In this document: piece by piece, positions 1-11,795 of the stretch | How positions within the stretch are numbered: position 1 is the stretch's first letter | How the letters are laid out: the number at the start of each line of letters is the position of its first letter | DNA from: Nocardia asteroides | GTDB taxonomy: Bacteria; Actinomycetota; Actinomycetes; Mycobacteriales; Mycobacteriaceae | Direction of reading: 5' to 3' | NCBI GenBank assembly: GCA_019930625.1 | Contig: CP082844.1 | Span: 1,922,001 to 1,986,000 of the forward strand | DNA: 64,000 bases | Translations under genes and position numbers: made by a program | The notes under the pieces: model-generated | The model's input: only the letters and a program-made list of their open reading frames with translations | What the model was told of the DNA's origin: nothing | Databases searched by the model: none

Positions 1-214
<214 letters not shown>

Positions 215-218
<4 letters not shown>

Positions 219-895
219 CCCGTCCGCATGTGCTGCTGTCGGTCGCGGTGAGCCTCGACGGGTACATCGATGACGCGAGCCCCGAGCGGCTGCGCTTGTC
301 CGACGCGGCGGACTTCGATCGCGTGGATCAGGTCCGCGCGGAATCGGACGCGATCCTGGTCGGCGCGCAGACCTTGCGCAGCGACAATCCGCGCTTGCTC
401 GTCGACAGCGCCGAACGCAGGGCGGCCCGCGTCGCGGCGGGTAAACCGGAGTATCCACTGAAGGTGACGGTCTCGGCTGGCGGTGACTTGGATCCTGAGC
501 TGCGGTTCTGGCACCACGGCGGCGACAAGCTCGTGTACACCACGACGGCAGGCGCGCCGGAACTCGCCGCCCGGCTGACCGGACTGGCCGAGATCGTGGA
601 TCTCGGTCGCGAACTCGATTTCGGCGCACTGCTGGACGATTTGGGCGGACGCGGCGTCGATCGCCTCATGGTGGAGGGCGGCACCCGCATCCACACCGCG
701 TTCCTCGCCGCCGATCTGGCCGACGAACTGCACCTGGCGGTCGCTCCCGTCCTGGTGGGCGACGCCGCGGCGCCACGCTTTCTCGGCCCGGCCGACTTCC
801 CGGGGGCGCCGCACCGCAGGATGCGACTCGCGGGCGTGACCCAGGTCGGTGATGTCGCCGTGCTGCGATATCTGCCGAAAACCGACCAAGCCTGA
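215..895 (+). CDS. RibD C-terminal / dihydrofolate-reductase-fold pyrimidine reductase family protein
   Basis: 226 residues from a GTG that overlaps the previous stop (GTGA), so the two genes are probably translationally coupled. The N-terminus has the SVAVSLDGYIDD pattern and the C-terminal half has LMVEGGTRIHTAFL. Both are typical of the NADPH-binding RibD C-terminal (DHFR-like) fold that reduces the ribosylamino-pyrimidine intermediate of riboflavin synthesis. The deaminase domain of full RibD is absent, so this is one of the many stand-alone paralogues, and its substrate cannot be named from sequence. No signal peptide or membrane segment is seen. Likely a cytosolic NADPH-dependent reductase. 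Confidence 0.8.
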
Positions 896-1079
896 CGCCG
901 GAGTCGCACGCCGAATATCGCGTGCTGGAGCACGCGCCGACGCGCGGCCGCCCGTGGTCGGCATCAGCTCGCAGCGCATCGACCGGGCGCCGACGAGGCA
1001 GTCACGCCGACCGAAAGCGGCGACGGGAGTGACGCGAGGAGGCAGTTTCGCTGAACCGCCCCCTGCGCCGGTCCGAAAG

Positions 1080-1499
1080 CTAAGGACGCCCGTATACGGC
1101 GGTCACGAACTCGCCGAGCTGGTTGTCGTCCAGGTGCCTGGCCAGGTCCGCCTCACTGATCATGCCGACCAGCCGTTTGTTCTCGATCACCGGCATGCGC
1201 TTGACCCGGTTGCTTTCCATCTCATCGAGAACGACCTCGATGTCGGCGTTGGCGTCGACCCACCGTGGCGTCGCTTCGCACAGTTCAGACACCCTGCAGG
1301 CCGATGGCGACTTGCCCTGGGCGATGCACTTCACGACGATGTCGCGGTCGGTGACGATGCCGCACATCCGCTCGTTCTCGTCCGAGATGATCAAGGACCC
1401 GACATCGAGTTCGGCCATGGTGCGTGCGGCCTGCTCGATGGTCGTGTCCTTCTGGATCCACTGAACGCCGGGCTTCATGATGTCCTTGGCAGTGGTCAT
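1080..1499 (-). CDS. Two-CBS-domain protein (Hrp1-like)
   Basis: 139 residues made almost entirely of two CBS motifs. The first begins at MTTAKDIMKPGV and contains GIVTDRDIVV; the second contains MPVIENKRLVGMISEADLA. CBS pairs bind adenosine nucleotides and act as energy or redox sensors. Size and layout resemble the hypoxia-induced Hrp1 family of mycobacteria, a resemblance noted from memory. The start is supported by a strong GAGGAGG ribosome-binding site about 7 bases before the ATG. The gene lies downstream of pknB on the same strand but about 107 bases away, so it may have its own promoter. It is convergent with the RibD-like gene; the 184 bases between them show no convincing terminator. 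Confidence 0.85.
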   Translation of the reverse strand: MTTAKDIMKPGVQWIQKDTTIEQAARTMAELDVGSLIISDENERMCGIVTDRDIVVKCIAQGKSPSACRVSELCEATPRWVDANADIEVVLDEMESNRVKRMPVIENKRLVGMISEADLARHLDDNQLGEFVTAVYGRP

Positions 1500-1606
1500 G
1501 AGCTACCTCCTCGTGCTCAGCTGCGCTGATTGGGATGGAGCAGCATCATTCTCCCGCAATTCACACCGGGTGGTCTCGTTTTCTCGATACCCGCGACCGC
1601 GGCCGG

Positions 1607-3508
1607 TCACGGCGGCCCGAGCACCCCCACGCCGACCAGGATGGCACTGTTCTTCTGGATCGAACTGCCCGCCGACGGTTGCTGGCTGAGGATGCGGCCG
1701 ACATTGCCCGCGTCGAAGGTGCCCTGCGGAGACTGGCTGATCTGACTGGTGCTACCGGTCCAGCCTTCGGCGCGCAGCTTCTCCACGGCCTGCGAGACGG
1801 TGAGACCGAGCAGCGACGGCATCTTGAGATCACCCGCGGACACCTGGACGGTGACCGTGGAGCCCTTCTCCGCGTTGCTGCCGCCCGCCGGACTGGAAGC
1901 GACCACTTCGCCTTTGGGCTTCGAAGACTGCACCTCTTGGATGACGACCTTGAATCCGTTGCCCTCGATGTTCGGTTGCGCCACGTCGATCGACTGGCCG
2001 ACGACGTACGGGACGCGGACCGCCTCGGGGCCGGTGCCGATCGTGACGACGACCTCCCAGTCGACGTCGACCTTCGAGCCCGGTGACGGATTCTGCTCGA
2101 TCACCTGATCCTTCTCGGCGGTGCTCGACGGTATGCGCTCGACGTTCGGGTTCATCCGCAGGCCCTTGGAGTTCAACTCCTGCTCGGCCTGCTGCTGGGT
2201 GAGACCGGTGAGCTTCGGCACCTGTACCTGCGCGGGCCCGGTGGATACCTGGACTGTGACGGTGCTTCCCTCATCGATCCGCGAGCCGCCGAGCGGCTGT
2301 GTCGCGATCACGTTGCCTGTGGCGACCTTGCTGTCGGGCTTCTGCTGTATCGCCACCGTGAAGCCGAGCTTCTGCAAAGCCTCCTGAGCCTGCTGCGAGG
2401 TTTTGTTGGACAGGTCGGGAACGGCGACCTGATCCGGTCGGCTTCCCGGCCCGAGCAGCACCCAGAACAGCGCGAACACCACGGCGACGGCCGCGACGGC
2501 CCCGAGGGCGATATAGGCAGGCCGACGCTGGCCGTTCGGTTCGGCCGGATCCTGCTCGGCGGTGTCGTCGTCGCGCTCGACGGTGCGGTAGCTGCGCGGC
2601 GGGGGCTCGTCCGCGCCCATGATGGTGGTGCGGTCCTCGTCGGTCATCACCATCGGTGCGCTGGGCTTCTGGCCGCCGAGCACCCGGATCAGGTCGGCGC
2701 GCATCTCGGCGGCGGTCTGATACCGGTTGGCCGGGTTCTTGCTCATCGCCTTGAGCACGACCGAGTCCAGCTCGCGCGGTACCCCGGGATGTACGTGCGA
2801 AGGCAGCCGCGGATCTTCCCGGACGTGTTGGTAGGCGACGGCGACCGGCGAGTCGCCCGTGAAAGGTGGCTCGCCGGTGAGGATCTCGAACAGCACACAA
2901 CCGACGGAGTAGACGTCCGAGCGGGCGTCCACGGTTTCGCCGCGGGCCTGTTCCGGCGAGAGGTACTGCGCGGTGCCGATCACCGCCGCGGTCTGCGTCA
3001 TCGGGTTGGAGCTGTCGGCGATCGCACGCGCGATGCCGAAGTCCATCACCTTCACCGCGCCCGAGCGGTTGATCATGATGTTCGCGGGCTTCATGTCGCG
3101 GTGCACGATTCCGGCCTTGTGGCTGAAATCCAATGCGGCGCAGACATCCGCGATGATCTCCATCGCGCGGCGCGGCGGCATCGGCCCTTTGCCGCGCACG
3201 ATGTCGCGCAGCGTGTCGCCGTCCACGTACTCCATCACGATGTACGGCAGTGGACCACCGTCGATCTCGGCCTCGCCGGTGTCGTAGACCGCGACGATGG
3301 CGGGGTGGTTGAGCGCTGCGGCGTTCTGCGCTTCGCGCTTGAACCGAAGGTAGAAGGTGGGGTCGCGAGCCAGGTCCGCCCGCAACACCTTGATCGCCAC
3401 GTCCCGGCTCAGCCGGACATCGCGCGCCTTGTGCACCTCGGACATACCGCCGAACCCGATGATCTCGCCAAGCTCGTAGCGAGACGAGAGATTCTTCGGG
3501 GTCGTCAT
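1607..3508 (-). CDS. pknB: PASTA-domain Ser/Thr protein kinase PknB
   Basis: 633 residues. An N-terminal kinase domain (about 10-275) has the glycine loop GFGGMSEV, the lysine in VAIKVLRA, the catalytic loop [10 protein letters not shown] and DFGIARA. One membrane helix lies near residues 329-351, followed by four extracellular PASTA repeats to the C-terminus. This is the standard PknB architecture: PASTA repeats sense muropeptides or lipid II and the kinase controls peptidoglycan synthesis and division. The start ATG overlaps the TGA of pknA (ATGA), so an upstream in-frame extension was rejected. It is the last gene of the pstP-rodA-pbpA-pknA-pknB cluster. Confidence 0.97.
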   Translation of the reverse strand: MTTPKNLSSRYELGEIIGFGGMSEVHKARDVRLSRDVAIKVLRADLARDPTFYLRFKREAQNAAALNHPAIVAVYDTGEAEIDGGPLPYIVMEYVDGDTLRDIVRGKGPMPPRRAMEIIADVCAALDFSHKAGIVHRDMKPANIMINRSGAVKVMDFGIARAIADSSNPMTQTAAVIGTAQYLSPEQARGETVDARSDVYSVGCVLFEILTGEPPFTGDSPVAVAYQHVREDPRLPSHVHPGVPRELDSVVLKAMSKNPANRYQTAAEMRADLIRVLGGQKPSAPMVMTDEDRTTIMGADEPPPRSYRTVERDDDTAEQDPAEPNGQRRPAYIALGAVAAVAVVFALFWVLLGPGSRPDQVAVPDLSNKTSQQAQEALQKLGFTVAIQQKPDSKVATGNVIATQPLGGSRIDEGSTVTVQVSTGPAQVQVPKLTGLTQQQAEQELNSKGLRMNPNVERIPSSTAEKDQVIEQNPSPGSKVDVDWEVVVTIGTGPEAVRVPYVVGQSIDVAQPNIEGNGFKVVIQEVQSSKPKGEVVASSPAGGSNAEKGSTVTVQVSAGDLKMPSLLGLTVSQAVEKLRAEGWTGSTSQISQSPQGTFDAGNVGRILSQQPSAGSSIQKNSAILVGVGVLGPP

Positions 3509-5025
3509 GGCTGTCCTTGCGAAGGAGTGGCGAATCCGCTGCGGGTAGCCGAGGGACCTCGGGCGCCGGGAATCTCCGGGAATGGTATTTCGATGGTGGG
3601 GACGCGCGGCCGGGTGGTGGTGGCCGAGGGCGCGGTTGTGGTCGGCTTCGTCGTGCTCGGTGCCGTGGTGGTGGGCGGCGGGGTGGTCGTCGTCGGCTCC
3701 GGGGTCGTGGTCGTCGGCTCGATGGTGGTCGGTTCCGGGGCTTCGGTCACCACCGGAGGAGGTGCGGGCTTGGGTGTGGTGGTGCTGGCAACCGGCGGGG
3801 CGGGCTTCGGGTTCGGCACGATCGCCGTGGTCGGCGAGGGCGTCGATCCCGGGTTGGTGTCCCCACCGAACAGCAGGAAGACCGTGAGGGCACCGAGCAG
3901 CACGGCGCCGATGCCGAGCCCGGCCAGCCATTTCTGTGTGGGGGTGAAGCGTTTGTCGTCGCCGGGCGGTGGATTGCCCGCCGCGCCACGGCTGAGCATG
4001 GTGGCCGGAGCTGCGACCGTACCCGCGCGATTCGCCGCGTCCACCGAGCCGGCCGCGGGCGTCGAGTAGCGCACCGTCGCACCGTCGAAGTCGGCTGACG
4101 CGGAGGGGATCACGGCGGTCGGGCCCGGTGGGAGCACCCGCGTGGCGCCGGTCAACGGCGCGGCGGGGTGGGCTCCACTCGGCGGAGGCGGACGCCGGCC
4201 CGCGCGCACCGCGGCGGCCGCGTCGGCGAACTCGCCACCGCTGGCGTATCGGCGGGTGGGGTCCTTCTCCATCGTGATCTCGATCAGTTCGCGCACGTTG
4301 CCGGGAAGGTCGGCAGGCATCGGAGGCGGAGTCTCGCGAACATGTTTCATCGCGACGGTGAGCGCCCCCTCGCCGGTGAACGGCCGCTGTCCGGCCAGCA
4401 CCTCGTAACCGACCACGGCGAGCGAGTAGACATCGCTGGCTGCGGTGGCGTCCTCGCCGACCGCCTGTTCCGGCGCGATGTACTGGGCGGTGCCCATCAC
4501 CATGCCGGTCTTGGTGACCGGGGAGGCATCCACCGCCTTGGCGATACCGAAGTCGGTGATCTTTACCTGGCCGGTGGGGGTGACCAGGATGTTGCCCGGT
4601 TTCACGTCGCGGTGCACGACGCCCGCGCGATGCGCCACCTCCAGCGCTCGCCCGGTCTGCTCGAGCAAGTCCAGGCCCTGGGCCACCGACAATCTGCCGA
4701 GCCGGTTGAGCACGGTGTTCAGCGGCTCGCCCTGGACGAACTCCATAACCAGATAGGCGATCTCGCTGCCCTGCGGATCGATGGTCTCGCCGTAGTCGTA
4801 GATCCCCGCGATACCGGAATGATTCAGCTGGGCGGTGGTCTTCGCCTCGGTGCGAAATCGATGCCGGAACGTCGGGTCGGCCGAGAACTCCGACTTCAGC
4901 ACCTTGACCGCGACCCGGCGGTCCAGCCGCGTGTCCAGCGCTTCCCAGACTTGGCCCATGCCGCCGGTCGCGATCAGTCGCTGCAGCCGGTACCGGTCGG
5001 CGATCATCGCACCGTTGTTCAGCAT
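3505..5025 (-). CDS. pknA: Ser/Thr protein kinase PknA
   Basis: 506 residues. The kinase domain (about 10-270) has [27 protein letters not shown] and DFGIAKA. A membrane helix lies around residues 363-385 and is followed by a Pro/Thr-rich outer tail with repeated TTTP and PTT groups, without PASTA repeats. PknA works with PknB on cell-shape and division proteins. The start at [12 protein letters not shown] gives a normal kinase N-terminus; a longer in-frame extension would run into pbpA. There are 37 bases between the pbpA stop and this start, the largest gap inside the core operon. The stop overlaps pknB by 4 bases. Confidence 0.96.
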   Translation of the reverse strand: MLNNGAMIADRYRLQRLIATGGMGQVWEALDTRLDRRVAVKVLKSEFSADPTFRHRFRTEAKTTAQLNHSGIAGIYDYGETIDPQGSEIAYLVMEFVQGEPLNTVLNRLGRLSVAQGLDLLEQTGRALEVAHRAGVVHRDVKPGNILVTPTGQVKITDFGIAKAVDASPVTKTGMVMGTAQYIAPEQAVGEDATAASDVYSLAVVGYEVLAGQRPFTGEGALTVAMKHVRETPPPMPADLPGNVRELIEITMEKDPTRRYASGGEFADAAAAVRAGRRPPPPSGAHPAAPLTGATRVLPPGPTAVIPSASADFDGATVRYSTPAAGSVDAANRAGTVAAPATMLSRGAAGNPPPGDDKRFTPTQKWLAGLGIGAVLLGALTVFLLFGGDTNPGSTPSPTTAIVPNPKPAPPVASTTTPKPAPPPVVTEAPEPTTIEPTTTTPEPTTTTPPPTTTAPSTTKPTTTAPSATTTRPRVPTIEIPFPEIPGARGPSATRSGFATPSQGQP

Positions 5026-5062
5026 CGAGGTCCCCGTACCTTCACTCGCACATCCATATCGT

Positions 5063-6529
5063 TCAGCCCCCTCGAAGACCGGCGTCCAAGACCGCGCGAG
5101 CCACCGGCGCGGCCACCGAACCACCGGTCGCGGCAAGCGCCCGGTCCCCACCGTTCTCCACGATCACCGCGATGGCGATCTTCGGGTTCTGGGCGGGGGC
5201 GAACGCGATGTACCAAGCGTGCGGCGGCGTGTTGCGCGGGTTGGACCCGTGCTCCGCGGTGCCGGTCTTGGACGCGATCTGATAAGGGGTCCGGCCACCT
5301 CCGGCGGTGTTGCTCTCCGACGCGATCATCAGGTTGGTCAGGTTCGACGCTACCTCTGCGCTGACGGCTTGGCCGACCGAGACCGGCTTGGTCTTGGACA
5401 GTTCACTCAGATCCGGGCGCTGCAACTGATCGACCAGATATGGCTCCATCCGGACGCCGCCGTTGGCGATAGTCGCGGCGACGACCGCGTTCTGCAACGG
5501 CGTCAACGCCACGTCGCGCTGCCCGATGCTGCTCTGCGCCAGCGCCGCGTCATCGGGAATCGTGCCGACGGTGCTCTCCGCCACCGGCATCGGAATCCCG
5601 GGGTGCGGTCCGATACCGAACGCGGCCGCTTCGTCCTTGAGTTTCGCGGCGCCCACCTTGACGCCGAGTTCGGCGAACGCGGTGTTGCAGGAGCGCCGGA
5701 ACGCCTCGAACAGCGAAGCGGTCGGGTCGGGACCACACGTGGAGCCGTTGTAGTTCTCCAGTGTGGTGCTGGTGCCGGGCAGCGTGATATTCGGCGCGGC
5801 GGTGAACTGGTCCTCGGGAGTCGCGACGCCGTTGGCCAGCGCGGCGGCGGTGACCACGACCTTGAACGTGGACCCGGGCGGGTAGGTCTGGGAGATAGCG
5901 CGATTCAACATGGGATGGCGCGGATCCGCACTCAGGGTTTCCCACGCCTGGGTGCCGCGTGCGCCGTCGTGCCCCGACAGCAGATTCGGGTCGTAGCTCG
6001 GCGTGGACACCATGGTGAGGATCTTGCCGGTACTCGGCTCGATCGCCACCACCGAGCCGGTGTAGCCCTTGCTGGTCAACTGGTCGTAGGCGACCTGTTG
6101 CATCGCCGGGTCGATCGTGGTGAGCACGTTGCCGCCCCGCGGATCACGTCCGGAGATCAGGTCGACGAGGCGGCTGCCGAACAGTTGGTTGTCGGAGCCG
6201 TTGAGTACCGAGTCCTCGGACCGTTCCAATCCGGTGCTGCCGTACTGCATCGAGTAGAAACCGGTGACAGGTGCGTAGGCCTCCGGCTCGGTCGGGTAGG
6301 CGCGCAGGTACTTGTAGCGGTCGTCGGTCGCGACCGAGCTGGCCAGCACGGTGCCGCCCGCCGAGATCTGCCCGCGCTGGCGGGCGTACTCGTCCAGCAG
6401 CACCCGGGAGTTGCGTGGATCGGAGCGCAGGTCGTCGGCCTTGATCACCTGAACGTAGGTGGCGTTGGCCAGCAGCGCGACGACCATCACCATCACCGCG
6501 ACCGCGACTCGGCGTAGTGGTGTGTTCAT
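5063..6529 (-). CDS. pbpA: Class B penicillin-binding protein PbpA
   Basis: 488 residues with an N-terminal membrane anchor (about residues 7-27), a non-catalytic region and a C-terminal transpeptidase domain. The three active-site motifs are present: STFK near residue 220, SCN near 279 and KTGTAE near 420. The protein would cross-link peptidoglycan together with the glycosyltransferase RodA encoded just before it. The start ATG overlaps the rodA stop (ATGA), so coupling to rodA is likely. In this locus it is normally a phosphorylation-controlled partner of PknB. Confidence 0.96.
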   Translation of the reverse strand: MNTPLRRVAVAVMVMVVALLANATYVQVIKADDLRSDPRNSRVLLDEYARQRGQISAGGTVLASSVATDDRYKYLRAYPTEPEAYAPVTGFYSMQYGSTGLERSEDSVLNGSDNQLFGSRLVDLISGRDPRGGNVLTTIDPAMQQVAYDQLTSKGYTGSVVAIEPSTGKILTMVSTPSYDPNLLSGHDGARGTQAWETLSADPRHPMLNRAISQTYPPGSTFKVVVTAAALANGVATPEDQFTAAPNITLPGTSTTLENYNGSTCGPDPTASLFEAFRRSCNTAFAELGVKVGAAKLKDEAAAFGIGPHPGIPMPVAESTVGTIPDDAALAQSSIGQRDVALTPLQNAVVAATIANGGVRMEPYLVDQLQRPDLSELSKTKPVSVGQAVSAEVASNLTNLMIASESNTAGGGRTPYQIASKTGTAEHGSNPRNTPPHAWYIAFAPAQNPKIAIAVIVENGGDRALAATGGSVAAPVARAVLDAGLRGG

Positions 6530-8010
6530 GTCAGGGGCCCCGCCTCGGGTCGTCCCGCGTCGCGGCGCAGCAGTTCCGTCTGCGCGTCGGCGAGTGGTGC
6601 CGGCTCCTTCTTCCGCACCGGGGCGGGTGCGCGGGCGGCGTCGGAGATCTTGATCAGCAATGCCAGCAACGCGTAGTTGGCCAACAGCGAAGAGCCGCCG
6701 TAGGACATGAAGGGTGTGGTGAGGCCGGTCAGCGGAATCAGCTTGGTCACACCCCCGACGACGACGAACAGCTGGATCGCGATGGTGAACGACAGGCCGG
6801 CCGCGAGCAGCTTGCCGAAGCTGTCGCGCACCGCGAGGGCGGTGCGCAACCCGCGCACCACGAAAACCAGGAACAGCACCAGCACCGCGGTGAGCCCGAT
6901 CAGCCCGAGTTCCTCACCGATGGTGGTGATGATGAAGTCGGTCTTGGCGAAAGGCACCTGGTTGGGCCTGCCGCTGCCCAGACCGGTCCCGGCGAGACCG
7001 CCGGTGGCCAGGCCGAACAGTGACTGGGAGATCTGATAGCCGGTGTTGTTGTAGTCGTCGAACGGGTGCAGCCAGGTTTCCACCCGGACCCGCACATGGC
7101 CGAACAACTGGTAGGCGAAAACGAATCCGAGGGCCAGCAGTCCGCCGCCGATGACCAGCCAGCCGACCCGTTCGGTGGCGATGTAGAGCATCACGAGCAC
7201 CGTGCTGAAGATCAGCAGTGAGGTACCGAGATCCTTCTCGAACACCAGCACGCCGATGCAGACGATCCAGACCGCCAGGATCGGGCCGAGGTCGCGGCCA
7301 CGGGGGAACTCCATGCCGAGCACGTGGCGACCGGCGGCGGTGAACAGCTCACGCTTGGCGACCAGCACCGATGCGAAGAAGATGATCAGCAGGATCTTGG
7401 CGAACTCACCCGGCTGGACGCTGAAGCCGGGCAGCCGGATCCAAATTTTCGCGCCGTTGGTCTCGGAGAACTTGCTGGGCAGCAGTGCCGGGATGGTCAG
7501 CGCGACGAGACCGATCAGGCCGAGCGTGTAGCTGTAGCGGGCCAGGGTGCGGTAGTCGCGCAGGGCGATCAGCAGCGTGATGAACACGAGCGTGCCCAGC
7601 GCGGTCCACAGGATCTGCTGCGTGGCGTCGGGCGAGGGGATCGCCCACGAGTTGTACGCGGCAGTCTGCTGATCGGCCAGATCGAGCCGATGGATCAGCA
7701 CGAGACCGAGCCCGTTGAGCAACGCGACGATCGGCAGCAGCAGCGGATCGGCGAACGGAGCGAACCGCCGCACGGCCAAGTGCGCGATGGCGAACAACGC
7801 CAGATAGGCCAGCCCGTACTTGGCGATGTCCCAGGTGATCGACTGTTCCTGACTGGCCTCGACCAGGAACAGGGACACGGTGGTGATCACCGCCGCCGCC
7901 GCGAGGAGCAACAGCTCGACATTTCGTCTGGTGCTCGGCGGTGGCGCGGGAGCGAAGCCGCCCGGGGGACTGGGAAAAGCTCCAGCCGACGGCGGTGCCG
8001 GCGCGGACAT
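6526..8010 (-). CDS. rodA: SEDS peptidoglycan glycosyltransferase RodA/FtsW family
   Basis: 494 residues. After a Pro-rich cytoplasmic N-terminus come about ten to twelve hydrophobic segments with SEDS-family signatures such as [19 protein letters not shown] and [13 protein letters not shown] near the C-terminus. SEDS proteins polymerise lipid II into glycan strands with a class B PBP, here PbpA, the next gene. The start overlaps the pstP stop by one base (TGATG). The C-terminal tail after the last helix is short and charged. Confidence 0.96.
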   Translation of the reverse strand: MSAPAPPSAGAFPSPPGGFAPAPPPSTRRNVELLLLAAAAVITTVSLFLVEASQEQSITWDIAKYGLAYLALFAIAHLAVRRFAPFADPLLLPIVALLNGLGLVLIHRLDLADQQTAAYNSWAIPSPDATQQILWTALGTLVFITLLIALRDYRTLARYSYTLGLIGLVALTIPALLPSKFSETNGAKIWIRLPGFSVQPGEFAKILLIIFFASVLVAKRELFTAAGRHVLGMEFPRGRDLGPILAVWIVCIGVLVFEKDLGTSLLIFSTVLVMLYIATERVGWLVIGGGLLALGFVFAYQLFGHVRVRVETWLHPFDDYNNTGYQISQSLFGLATGGLAGTGLGSGRPNQVPFAKTDFIITTIGEELGLIGLTAVLVLFLVFVVRGLRTALAVRDSFGKLLAAGLSFTIAIQLFVVVGGVTKLIPLTGLTTPFMSYGGSSLLANYALLALLIKISDAARAPAPVRKKEPAPLADAQTELLRRDAGRPEAGPLT

Positions 8011-9509
8011 CAGTCCGTCACCCGGCAGTTCTCCCCCGTGGTCTGGGGGTTCGGCGATGCGCTCGACGGCGCGGCAGGAGCCTCCGACTTCGTCGGCGTC
8101 TTGATCTCGGAGCCTCTGGCGTCACCCGGTTCCGGCGCCGGGGCCGGCGCGGGTGCACCGGTTGCCGGGGCGGGCGGCGCGCCGTTGGGCGCGGGAGGTG
8201 CGGGCTCGGCGGGCGGGACGATGCCCGGCTGCGGTGCCGTCTCCTTGACCGGGCACGGCGGCAGCAGCTCGCGCTGGGCGAGATAGGTCATCGAGTCTCT
8301 GGCCTTGTCCAGCGAACCCGGCGGCAACCCCTTGTCCACCTGATCGCGTCCGGTCTGCTTCAGATCGCTGACCTTCAACGGCTTGCACGAGGACGGCACA
8401 TCCGCGCCGGGCTCGGTCAGGGTGAGTTCACCGTTGCGGGTGACGCAGCCGACCAGATTCACGTCGTGGATCGAGTAACCGAGGATCGAACCGGGCAGCC
8501 CGCGCAGGATCACCACCGAGCCGTCGTCGGCGCCGACGTAGTAGTTGCTGCGAATCATCTTGTAACCGACCACGAGCCCCACGCAGACGGCGACGACGAG
8601 CGCGAGTGCGAGCACGATCCAGCGCAGCCGGTGCGACTTCTTCGCGGGCGGTTCGGGGGCGGCGGCGGCCCGGCGCGGCGCGGCGCGCGGCGGACGCAAC
8701 GCCGACGCCCGGCCCGCGGCCGTGTTGGGCGGAGGCGAGTCCTCGTCGACGCCGGACGCGGCGCCCGCCACGATCGGGTGGCTCTGCCCGTAGTCCAGAT
8801 CGATGACGTCGGCCACGACGACGGTCACGTTGTCGGGACCGCCGCTGCGCAACGCCAGCTCGATGAGCCGGTCGGCGCACTCGTCGGTGGTGCCCTCGCG
8901 CATCGTGTTCGCGATGGTCTCGTCGCTGACCACATCGGAGAGACCGTCGGAGCACAGCAGGTAGCGGTCACCGGCGCGCGACTCGCGCATGATCAGCGTA
9001 GGCTCGATCTCGTTGCCGGTGAGCGCGCGCATGATCAGCGAACGCTGCGGATGCGTGTGTGCCTGCTCCGGTGTGATTCTGCCCTCGTCGACCAGCGACT
9101 GGACGAACGTGTCGTCCCGGGTGATCTGAGTCAGCTCGCCGCCGCGCAACAGGTAGGCGCGCGAGTCGCCGATGTGCACGAGCCCGAGTTTCTTGCCCGC
9201 GAACAGGATTGCGGTGAGCGTGGTGCCCATGCCGTCGAGCTCGGGCTCCTCCTCGACCTGATCGGCGATGGCGGCGTTGCCTTCCCGGGTCGCCGCGTCG
9301 AGCTTGCCGAGCAGATCGTCGCCGGGCTCGTCGTCGTCGAGGTGGGCGAGCGCGGCGATCATCAACTGCGAGGCGACTTCTCCCGCGGCATGGCCACCCA
9401 TGCCGTCGGCGAGTGCCAGCAGGCGGGCGCCCGCGTACACGGAGTCTTCGTTGTTGCCTCGGACGAGACCGCGGTCGCTGCGCGCTGCGTAGCGGAGAAC
9501 GAGTGTCAC
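8010..9509 (-). CDS. pstP: PP2C-type Ser/Thr phosphatase PstP
   Basis: 499 residues from a GTG. The cytoplasmic PP2C domain (about 1-240) carries the metal-binding motifs [32 protein letters not shown] and [11 protein letters not shown] membrane helix lies around residues 291-318, and an outer region rich in Pro and Ala forms the C-terminus. It reverses phosphorylation by PknA and PknB. The GTG start overlaps the fhaB stop (GTGA). It serves as an in-window reference for judging the three PP2C-like modules inside the giant gene. Confidence 0.96.
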   Translation of the reverse strand: MTLVLRYAARSDRGLVRGNNEDSVYAGARLLALADGMGGHAAGEVASQLMIAALAHLDDDEPGDDLLGKLDAATREGNAAIADQVEEEPELDGMGTTLTAILFAGKKLGLVHIGDSRAYLLRGGELTQITRDDTFVQSLVDEGRITPEQAHTHPQRSLIMRALTGNEIEPTLIMRESRAGDRYLLCSDGLSDVVSDETIANTMREGTTDECADRLIELALRSGGPDNVTVVVADVIDLDYGQSHPIVAGAASGVDEDSPPPNTAAGRASALRPPRAAPRRAAAAPEPPAKKSHRLRWIVLALALVVAVCVGLVVGYKMIRSNYYVGADDGSVVILRGLPGSILGYSIHDVNLVGCVTRNGELTLTEPGADVPSSCKPLKVSDLKQTGRDQVDKGLPPGSLDKARDSMTYLAQRELLPPCPVKETAPQPGIVPPAEPAPPAPNGAPPAPATGAPAPAPAPEPGDARGSEIKTPTKSEAPAAPSSASPNPQTTGENCRVTD

Positions 9510-9973
9510 GATCGCAGCTCGATCACTGTCTTGCCGACACGGACCGGCGTGCCGAGCGGAACGCGGACGGCGGTGGTGACTTTCGCGCGATCGAGGTAGG
9601 TGCCGTTCGTCGAGCCGAGGTCCTCCACGTACCAGTCGTCACCACGCGGAGACAACCGCGCATGCCTGGTCGAGGCGTAATCATCGGTGAGTACCAGCGT
9701 GGAATCGTCCGCACGCCCGATCAGCACCGGTTGGGTGCCGAGCGAGATGCGGGTGCCGGCGAGTGAACCCTGAGTCACCACAAGAAATTTGGCGCCCTTC
9801 TGGCCCCGGCTGAAGGAAGGCAGCACCGCGGAACCGCGAGCGGCCCTGGGCTGAATCCGAATGCCGGATGCCGCGTAGATGTCGCTGCGCAATGTGCGCA
9901 GCACAGCCCACACGAACAACCACAACAGCAGAAGGAACCCCGCACGGGTCAGTTGCAGGATCAGTCCCTGCAC
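9506..9973 (-). CDS. fhaB: Membrane-anchored FHA-domain protein FhaB (FipA-like)
   Basis: 155 residues from a GTG (VQGLILQLTRAG) that has an AGGAGG ribosome-binding site about 9 bases upstream and matches the usual N-terminus of this family; a longer ATG-started frame was rejected. One membrane helix is followed by a C-terminal forkhead-associated domain with GTQPVLIGRA, TRHARL and [10 protein letters not shown]. The FHA fold binds phosphothreonine, so the protein probably docks phosphorylated partners of PknA/PknB at the septum. The stop overlaps the pstP start. Confidence 0.93.
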   Translation of the reverse strand: MQGLILQLTRAGFLLLLWLFVWAVLRTLRSDIYAASGIRIQPRAARGSAVLPSFSRGQKGAKFLVVTQGSLAGTRISLGTQPVLIGRADDSTLVLTDDYASTRHARLSPRGDDWYVEDLGSTNGTYLDRAKVTTAVRVPLGTPVRVGKTVIELRS

Positions 9974-10099
9974 GGCGCTCCACCTCCTGTTCGACCGTGT
10001 ACGTCGGTGCCGTAGGTGCGGTTCGACCACCCCCACCAGCCTGCTGGTCTTGCCGGCCCCGGTGTCGGCGCCGCGCGTGTGTTGGCAGCATCATAGGGC

Positions 10100-10132
10100 C
10101 GTCGGTCGACTTCGATCACGATACGACCGACG
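10100..10132 (-). terminator. Inverted repeat between fhaA and fhaB
   Basis: Perfect 9-base arms CGTCGGTCG and CGACCGACG with a 15-base loop, placed 47-79 bases after the fhaA stop in the direction of transcription. There is no T-tract, so it may be an attenuator, an RNA-stability hairpin or a protein site rather than a full terminator. Confidence 0.45.
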
Positions 10133-10178
10133 AATCCCTCGAGAGCCATGTCGTGACCTGCACCGCGAGCTTACGGGA

Positions 10179-11570
10179 TCAGACGATACGGATCAGGATC
10201 TCGGAGTGCCCGGCACGGATGACATCGCCGTCGGCGAGCTGCCAATCCTGCACGGGAGAGCCGTTCACCAGGGTGCCGTTGGTGGAGCCCAGATCGGACA
10301 ACATCGCGGTCTGCCCGTCCCAGCGCACCTCGATGTGCCTGCGCGAGACGCCCGTGTCGGGCAGGCGGAAGTGCGCGTCCTGGCCGCGGCCGATGATGTT
10401 GCTGCCTTCCCGCAGCTGGTAAGTCCGGCCGCTGCCGTCGTCCAGCTGGAGGGTCGCCGAATAGCCGGAACCGGCCTGCGGCGCGGCGCCGTAGCCCGGT
10501 GCGCCCGCGTACCCCTGCGGAGCGCCGTAGCCTGGTTGCTGCGAGTATGCCTGACCGTAGCCGCCCTGGTCTTCCTGAGCGTAGCCACCTTGATCGGCGT
10601 AGCCCTGGTCGCCGTAGCTCGGATCTGTGTATCCGGACTGACCATAGCCGGGCTGTCCGTAGCCCGGCTGCCCGTAGCCGGGTTCGGCGTATCCCTGCTG
10701 CCCGTAGCCCGGTTCGCTGTAACCTTGCTGGCCGTAGCCCGGTTCGCCGTAGCCTGGCTGACCGTAACCCGGCTCGCCGTAGCCCGGCTGACCATAACCG
10801 GGTTCGCCGTAGCCCGGCTGGCCGTAACCCCGGTCGGCGTAGCCGCCCTGCTGGCCGTAGCCCGCTTCGCCGTAGCCCTGCTGGCCGTAGCCCTGGCCAC
10901 CCTGCTGGTAGTCGTAGCCGTTCTGGTAGTCGCCGTAACCCTGCTGCGCGTCCGGGGCCTGGTAATCCGCCCCGTACGCGCCGCCGCGGCCGTAGTCGTC
11001 GCGGTACGCGCCGTTCTGCGGACCGCCGCGACCGGCAGGTGGTGGGGCGTACCCGCGGTTGCGTGGATCGGACTCCGCGGGCTCACGGCTCGGGTCGTAG
11101 CCTGAGTTCTGCGTCATGGGGCCAGCTCCTGGTTGCGGGTTTGCAGGTCGTTGTGGCGGTGATTCGGGGCCGCGAGCCGCGCTGGCTCTGTGTCCGACGT
11201 CGGGATCGACGCGGCCACTCGCCCTGAACTGTCCGGTGTGCAGCGTAGGTGATGCCTCGAACGCCACGTGTACTTCGCCGTAGGTCTGCCAGCCTTGGTC
11301 GCGGATGTAGTCCTGGAGGTGTTTGGCGAACGCGCGGGTGGTGAGGTCGTGGTCGGCAGCCAGCTGTTGGTGATCGGAGGAGTTGATCGTGATCACATAG
11401 CTGTTGGGTGCCAGCAGATGCCCGCCGCCCAGTTCCTGGACATGGTCGGCGGCCTCGCGTTGCAGCGCCGCCTCCACCTCCTGGGGTACGACACTGCCGC
11501 CGAATGCTCTGGCGAACACGTCACCGACGGCGCCTTGCAGGCGACGCTCGAATCGCGAAACGATGCCCAT
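10179..11570 (-). CDS. fhaA: FHA-domain protein FhaA
   Basis: 463 residues with three parts. The N-terminal domain (about 1-125) starts [19 protein letters not shown], as FhaA proteins do. A low-complexity middle (about 195-357) is built from Tyr/Gly/Gln repeats. The C-terminal FHA domain (about 365-463) carries [23 protein letters not shown] and [11 protein letters not shown]. FhaA binds phosphorylated MviN and other PknB substrates in mycobacteria. The ATG has a GGGAGG site about 6 bases upstream. It is the first gene of the minus-strand operon; a hairpin-forming repeat lies about 43 bases before its start. Confidence 0.95.
   Translation of the reverse strand: MGIVSRFERRLQGAVGDVFARAFGGSVVPQEVEAALQREAADHVQELGGGHLLAPNSYVITINSSDHQQLAADHDLTTRAFAKHLQDYIRDQGWQTYGEVHVAFEASPTLHTGQFRASGRVDPDVGHRASAARGPESPPQRPANPQPGAGPMTQNSGYDPSREPAESDPRNRGYAPPPAGRGGPQNGAYRDDYGRGGAYGADYQAPDAQQGYGDYQNGYDYQQGGQGYGQQGYGEAGYGQQGGYADRGYGQPGYGEPGYGQPGYGEPGYGQPGYGEPGYGQQGYSEPGYGQQGYAEPGYGQPGYGQPGYGQSGYTDPSYGDQGYADQGGYAQEDQGGYGQAYSQQPGYGAPQGYAGAPGYGAAPQAGSGYSATLQLDDGSGRTYQLREGSNIIGRGQDAHFRLPDTGVSRRHIEVRWDGQTAMLSDLGSTNGTLVNGSPVQDWQLADGDVIRAGHSEILIRIV
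10505..10985 (-). repeat. [10 protein letters not shown] tandem repeat inside fhaA
   Basis: Coding repeat of roughly ten residues (about 30 bases) with the consensus [10 protein letters not shown], best conserved between about 10625 and 10860 and decaying at both sides. The Tyr/Gly/Gln composition suggests a flexible, possibly phase-separating linker between the two folded domains. Copy number is likely to vary between strains. Confidence 0.85.
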
Positions 11571-11612
11571 CTCGGCCTCCCTTCGGTGAGCGTCTCTTCC
11601 TGATTCGTAACA

Positions 11613-11637
11613 ACGACACGCGAGTATGGCGTGTCGT
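11613..11637. promoter_or_regulatory. Perfect inverted repeat upstream of fhaA
   Basis: Arms ACGACACGC and GCGTGTCGT (9 bases each) around a 7-base spacer, 43-67 bases upstream of the fhaA start. It could be a 5' leader hairpin or an operator controlling the whole fhaA-to-pknB operon. No known operator consensus was recognised. Confidence 0.45.
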
Positions 11638-11795
11638 CAATCGACCACGTTCATTGCATGATATCCACGATCGTCCACACCTGTAACTCTCGGCGACGGC
11701 CCGAGGTTCCCAGGTCTGTCCAGCCCCCCGGTCAGGCCTCTGAAATGGCGATTTCGTATCCGGAGCGCGGCCGTGATACTGTCTCCCAGTCGCTC

